In this document: one piece after another, positions 60,929 to 64,000 of the stretch
Numbering within the stretch: position 1 is the stretch's first letter
Layout of the letters: each line of letters starts with the position of its first letter
Assembly: GCA_966250335.1 (NCBI GenBank)
Contig: CBINGZ010000011.1
Span: 62,001 to 126,000 of the forward strand
Direction: 5' to 3'
DNA from: OLB7 sp966250335
GTDB lineage: Bacteria > Bacteroidota > Ignavibacteria > OLB7
DNA: 64,000 nucleotides
The notes under the pieces: model-generated
The model's database searches: none
The model's input: the letters and a program-made list of their open reading frames with translations, nothing else
What the model was told of the DNA's origin: nothing
Program-made: the position numbers and the translations under genes

Positions 60929-61708
60929 TCAGCGACGCAGCGCGTACCGGGCGATGGTGTAGAGGATCTTCCAGCCCGCCCTGACCGTGCCGCCGACGGT
61001 GCCGGTGATCTTGGAGACGCCGATGCGGCGCCGGTAGCTGACCGGAATCTCTGCGCAGCGGAGCCCGAGCCGTGTCGCCTTGATCTGCATCTCGATCGTC
61101 CAGCCGTAGTTCGTGTCGCGCATGCCGATCCGCCGCAGCGCGCCCGCCGTGATCGCTCTGAACGGTCCCAGATCGGTGAACCGGGCCCCCCAGATCAGCC
61201 TCATCAACCCGGTGGCGAGCCAGTTGCCGAAGAGGGCCTGCGGGAGCATCGCCCCTTCCTCGCGGGGACCGAGCGAGCGGGAGCCGATCACCATCTCGTT
61301 GCCGTTCATGGTGATCGATTCGACGAGGAGGGTCATCTCTTCGGGGTGATCGGAGTAGTCGGCATCGAGAAAGACGATGATGTCGTACCCGCGGGCCAGG
61401 ACGTAGGAGACGCCGGTCAGGCAGGCCGAACCGTATCCGCGTCTCGGCTCATGGAGCACCGTGGCCCCCGCCGCCTCGGCGATCGACGCGGTGGCGTCGG
61501 TGGAGTTGTTGTTGACGACCACAACTTCGTCGGCAAGCCCGGAGGGGATATCCTCCAGCACGCGCAGGATCGACCTGTCCTCGTTGAACGCCGGAATCAC
61601 CACCGCGACGGTGAGGCCTGCGCGCGCACGAGCGATGCGATCCCGATCGGTCAGACCGGAGCCGCCGACCATCGTGTCGCGCCGGGATGTGTCGTCCTTC
61701 CGTTCCAT
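60929..61708 (-). CDS. family 2 glycosyltransferase
   Basis: A 259-aa GT2 enzyme of the dolichol/undecaprenyl-phosphate sugar transferase group. Signature segments are TVAVVIPAFNEDRSILRVLE, VVVNNNSTDAT, LDADYSDHPEE (the DXD-like metal site) and VIGSRSLGPREEGAM. One C-terminal hydrophobic stretch may touch the membrane. The start is probably ATG 61708 (MERKDDT) or ATG 61672 (MVGGSG), because upstream frame residues lie inside livF. It follows livF by 19 bp, which may be chance or an operon extension. Confidence 0.85.
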   Translation of the reverse strand: MERKDDTSRRDTMVGGSGLTDRDRIARARAGLTVAVVIPAFNEDRSILRVLEDIPSGLADEVVVVNNNSTDATASIAEAAGATVLHEPRRGYGSACLTGVSYVLARGYDIIVFLDADYSDHPEEMTLLVESITMNGNEMVIGSRSLGPREEGAMLPQALFGNWLATGLMRLIWGARFTDLGPFRAITAGALRRIGMRDTNYGWTIEMQIKATRLGLRCAEIPVSYRRRIGVSKITGTVGGTVRAGWKILYTIARYALRR

Positions 61709-61727
61709 AAACTCTAAACTCTCTATC

Positions 61728-62435
61728 TCACATTCCGAGATATGCCTTCTGAACCTCTTCGTTCCGTGCCAGATCGGCCGCCTCCCCTTCCAGGGTGATC
61801 TCTCCGGTCTCCAGCACGTATGCATGGTGCGCGATATTCAGCGCCATGCTCGCGTTCTGTTCCACCAGGAGGATGGTCGTCCCCAGATCGCGATTGATCT
61901 CCACGATCTTCTCGAAGATCAGTTTGACCAGGAGGGGAGCGATCCCGAGCGAGGGTTCATCCAGCAGGAGAAGGGAGGGACGGGACATGAGCGCGCGGGC
62001 GATCGCGAGCATCTGCTGTTCGCCGCCGGAGAGGGTTCCCCCCGGCTGCTTGATCCGTTCCTTCAGACGGGGAAAGATCGAGAAGCCGTACTCGAGATCC
62101 TTCTCGATCTCCTTCTTATCCTTTCTGAGATAGGCCCCCATCATCAGATTCTCGCGGACCGTAAGTCCCGGAAAGATCATCCGTCCTTCCGGCGACTGGC
62201 ACACACCGAGTTCGACGATATCATGGGGGGGAAGATTGGTAATATTCCGACCCTTCAACGTCACCGTCCCCGAGGCAGCCTTCACGAGTCCCGATATGGT
62301 CCGGAGCGTCGTCGTCTTCCCCGCGCCGTTGGCGCCGATCAGGGTGACGATCGACTTCTCCGGCACCTCGAAGCTGATCCCCGAGATCGCCGCAATAGCC
62401 CCATAAAACACTTTCAGATTCTCAACTCTCAGCAT
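61728..62435 (-). CDS. livF: branched-chain amino acid ABC transporter ATPase LivF
   Basis: A 235-aa ATPase. Walker A GANGAGKTTTLRTISG, signature LSGGEQQMLAIARALM, Walker B LLLLDEPSLGIAPL and the LivF-type end NEEVQKAYLGM are visible. It pairs with LivG to energise high-affinity uptake of branched-chain amino acids through LivHM. The 92-bp gap to livG carries the second REP-like element. Confidence 0.93.
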   Translation of the reverse strand: MLRVENLKVFYGAIAAISGISFEVPEKSIVTLIGANGAGKTTTLRTISGLVKAASGTVTLKGRNITNLPPHDIVELGVCQSPEGRMIFPGLTVRENLMMGAYLRKDKKEIEKDLEYGFSIFPRLKERIKQPGGTLSGGEQQMLAIARALMSRPSLLLLDEPSLGIAPLLVKLIFEKIVEINRDLGTTILLVEQNASMALNIAHHAYVLETGEITLEGEAADLARNEEVQKAYLGM

Positions 62436-62460
62436 ATTCTCGTTCTTTCTCTGTGGCCTG

Positions 62461-62491
62461 TGCTACAAATGGGTGCTCCCTACGGGAGCCG
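62461..62491 (-). repeat. REP-like element, copy 2
   Basis: Read on the minus strand it matches the element at 5480-5510 in 29 of 31 bases: stem GGCTCCCG/GGGAGCACC and tail ATTTGTAGCA, differing at one loop base and one base before the tail. It lies between livG and livF, inside the presumed operon. Confidence 0.75.
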
Positions 62492-62527
62492 CTTCCCGCC
62501 GACCGATGTTAATGCTCCATGACCGGG

Positions 62528-63295
62528 TCAGGAAGCCGACTCTCCAAGATACGCCTCAATCACCCGAGGATTCGATTTCACCTCCAGAGGAGTCCCCGAA
62601 GCAATCTTATGCCCGTAATCGAGCACACTGATCCTCTCACAAATCCCCATCACGACTTTCATATCATGCTCGATCAGGATGATCGCCAGATTGAACGTAT
62701 CGCGAACATATCGGATCAGATTCATGAGCTCCCCCTTCTCCGTCGGATTCATCCCCGCCGCCGGCTCATCCAGCAGAAGAATCTTCGGTCTGGTCGCCAG
62801 GGCCCGCACGATCTCGACGCGTCGCTGATCCCCATAGCTCAGATTCCTTGCCAGCTCATCGCTTTTCGGCAGGAGCCCGAACATATCGAGCAGTTCGTCG
62901 GCATGCCGGGTGAACTCCGCCTCCTCCGCATGATAGGGAGCAAGCTGAAGGATCGACCCCGCCAGCCCTATCCGCCCGGTGTTGTTGAACGCCACCCGGA
63001 CGTTGTCGCGGACGGTGAGGGAGGGGAAGAGTCTGATATTCTGGAAGGTGCGTGCGATACCGGCCGACGCGATCTCATGCGGACGCATCCCGTTGAGGCG
63101 TCTGCCGTTGAACCGGAGCTCCCCTTCGGTGGGACTGTAGACGCCGGTGATCATGTTGAACACCGTCGTCTTTCCGGCGCCGTTGGGTCCGATGAGACCG
63201 ACCAGGGCGTTCTCCTCCACGGTTTCGGTCAGATCGCCGACGGCGGTGAGGCCGCCGAATCGCATTGTGATCGCAGAAAGTTCGAGCAGGGCCAT
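62528..63295 (-). CDS. livG: branched-chain amino acid ABC transporter ATPase LivG
   Basis: A 255-aa ATPase with Walker A GPNGAGKTTVFNMITG, the LivG-specific IARTFQNIRLFPSLTV segment, signature NLSYGDQRRVEIVRAL and Walker B ILLLDEPAAGMNPTE, ending IEAYLGE. The start is ATG 63295, two bases after livM's stop. A longer upstream frame overlaps livM and is not used. Confidence 0.94.
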   Translation of the reverse strand: MALLELSAITMRFGGLTAVGDLTETVEENALVGLIGPNGAGKTTVFNMITGVYSPTEGELRFNGRRLNGMRPHEIASAGIARTFQNIRLFPSLTVRDNVRVAFNNTGRIGLAGSILQLAPYHAEEAEFTRHADELLDMFGLLPKSDELARNLSYGDQRRVEIVRALATRPKILLLDEPAAGMNPTEKGELMNLIRYVRDTFNLAIILIEHDMKVVMGICERISVLDYGHKIASGTPLEVKSNPRVIEAYLGESAS

Positions 63296-63297
63296 CG

Positions 63298-64000
63298 TTA
63301 TGTTTTCAGTGAGGGAGTCGATCCCTGTTTCCGGTCTCTGAGCCGCCGGTAGGCGCGGCCCGGATGGAAGTCTCCGAAGAGTCCCTGGGGACGGGTCAGC
63401 ATCAGGATGATGAGGACGAGCGAATAGATCGTCATCCGGAAATCTCCCAGGTTGACGTCGCCGATCTTGACGTCGCGCAGCCATTCCGGCAGGTAGGTGA
63501 GGATCGCCGCGGCCAGAAGCACCCCCCAGGTGGAGCCCATGCCTCCCAGGATCACCATGACCACGATCTCCACCGAGCGGAGGAAGTTGAAGTCGTCGGG
63601 ACGGATCAGGCCGTTGTAATGTCCGTAGAGCCCTCCGGCCACTCCCGCGAAGAACGCGCCGACGACGAAGGCGATCACCTTGTATCGGGTCGTGTTGATG
63701 CCGAGCGACTCCGCGGCGATCTCGTCATCCCGTACCGAGAGAAATCCCTTGCCGTAGGTCGACCGTATCAGGTTTTCGATGATGAAGACGAGGAGCGCCG
63801 CGATCACGAAGACCCAGAGGAAGCTGGTGAGCCGCGGTATGCCGTTGATACCGAGCGGACCCCCGAGCGAGGTGATGTTCTGCAGGATGACCCTGATGAT
63901 CTCCCCGAACCCGAGGGTAACGATTGCGAGATAATCCCCCTTGAGTCTGAGCGAGGGGATACCGACGAGCAGGCCCGCGACGGCCGCCGCGATCCCACCG
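63298..64000 (-). CDS. livM: branched-chain amino acid ABC permease LivM, 5' part missing
   Basis: The C-terminal ~233 residues of LivM. Translation continues in frame to the window edge (base 64000) and includes the diagnostic LRLKGDYLAIVTLGFGEIIR, then SVRDDEIAAESLGINTTRYK, the EAA-like coupling loop, and a final helix MTIYSLVLIILMLTRPQGLF. The gene start, LivH and the binding protein must lie beyond the window. Confidence 0.94.
   Translation of the reverse strand, partial: GGIAAAVAGLLVGIPSLRLKGDYLAIVTLGFGEIIRVILQNITSLGGPLGINGIPRLTSFLWVFVIAALLVFIIENLIRSTYGKGFLSVRDDEIAAESLGINTTRYKVIAFVVGAFFAGVAGGLYGHYNGLIRPDDFNFLRSVEIVVMVILGGMGSTWGVLLAAAILTYLPEWLRDVKIGDVNLGDFRMTIYSLVLIILMLTRPQGLFGDFHPGRAYRRLRDRKQGSTPSLKT

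Noticed and set aside
57457..60984. 1175-codon open frame on the plus strand opposite dnaE
   Set aside because: It is antisense to a certain dnaE; GC-rich codon bias keeps the opposite frame open. The product has no domain and is Arg/His/Asp-rich.

Overview
The window is a 64 kb stretch of GC-rich (roughly 60 percent), densely packed bacterial chromosome with no prophage, insertion sequence or CRISPR array. Several features place it in the Bacteroidota/Chlorobiota (FCB) group. A subtilisin-like protease ends in a type IX secretion sorting domain. The E1 alpha and beta halves of a 2-oxoacid dehydrogenase are fused. There is a TonB-dependent receptor with a CarboxypepD_reg-like N-terminus, an OmpA protein with PD40 repeats, and promoters of the Bacteroidota TTTG-N19/20-TAnnTTTG type, clearest at ssb and tRNA-Ser. 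The high GC content and mix of families would suit a deep lineage such as Kapabacteria or a relative; that placement is inference.

Layout. 1-11 kb: the 3' part of der, an M20 peptidase, a MerR/TipAS regulator with a textbook MerR promoter, a Bor-like lipoprotein with an FAD oxidase, an intergenic REP/hairpin patch, an outer-membrane protein, an RmlD-like reductase, ychF, a HAD phosphatase and NamZ. 10.7-19.3 kb (minus strand): cytochrome oxidase subunits III and IV plus a one-helix protein, a DUF5683-like protein, VanZ, nnr, comF, a two-domain lipoprotein, corA, and a tyrosine recombinase-like protein that lacks most catalytic residues. 19.4-31.4 kb: a YdjM-like protein, a 44-codon membrane ORF abutting recO, an HtrA protease, a DUF1015 protein, a small CxxC protein, an outer-membrane beta-barrel/OmpA pair, a DUF2520 protein, a TPR protein, rnpB, a zinc-ribbon coiled-coil protein, NIF3 and a lipoprotein.

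31.5-44.3 kb: tRNA-Ser(UGA), an MsbA-like exporter, a type IX-secreted subtilase, the fused E1, and a five-gene TolC/MacA/MacB-type efflux operon. 44.7-53.2 kb: a lipoprotein/LysM envelope pair, then phoH and the tightly packed cdaA-pcm-miaA. An unclassified four-helix membrane protein follows, preceded by a highly structured leader or ncRNA, and then ssb and an MlaD-family protein. 53.3-64 kb (minus strand): an aminotransferase, a TonB-dependent receptor, dnaE, a family 2 glycosyltransferase, and the livM-livG-livF transporter genes, with livM cut by the window edge.

Most of the content is core housekeeping plus envelope biogenesis. The most notable items are the structured RNA at 51.0-51.2 kb with its orphan membrane protein, the degenerate recombinase coupled to corA, a REP-like repeat found at 5.5 kb and again inside the liv operon, and an ATATCGTA-like octamer that recurs at gene borders.
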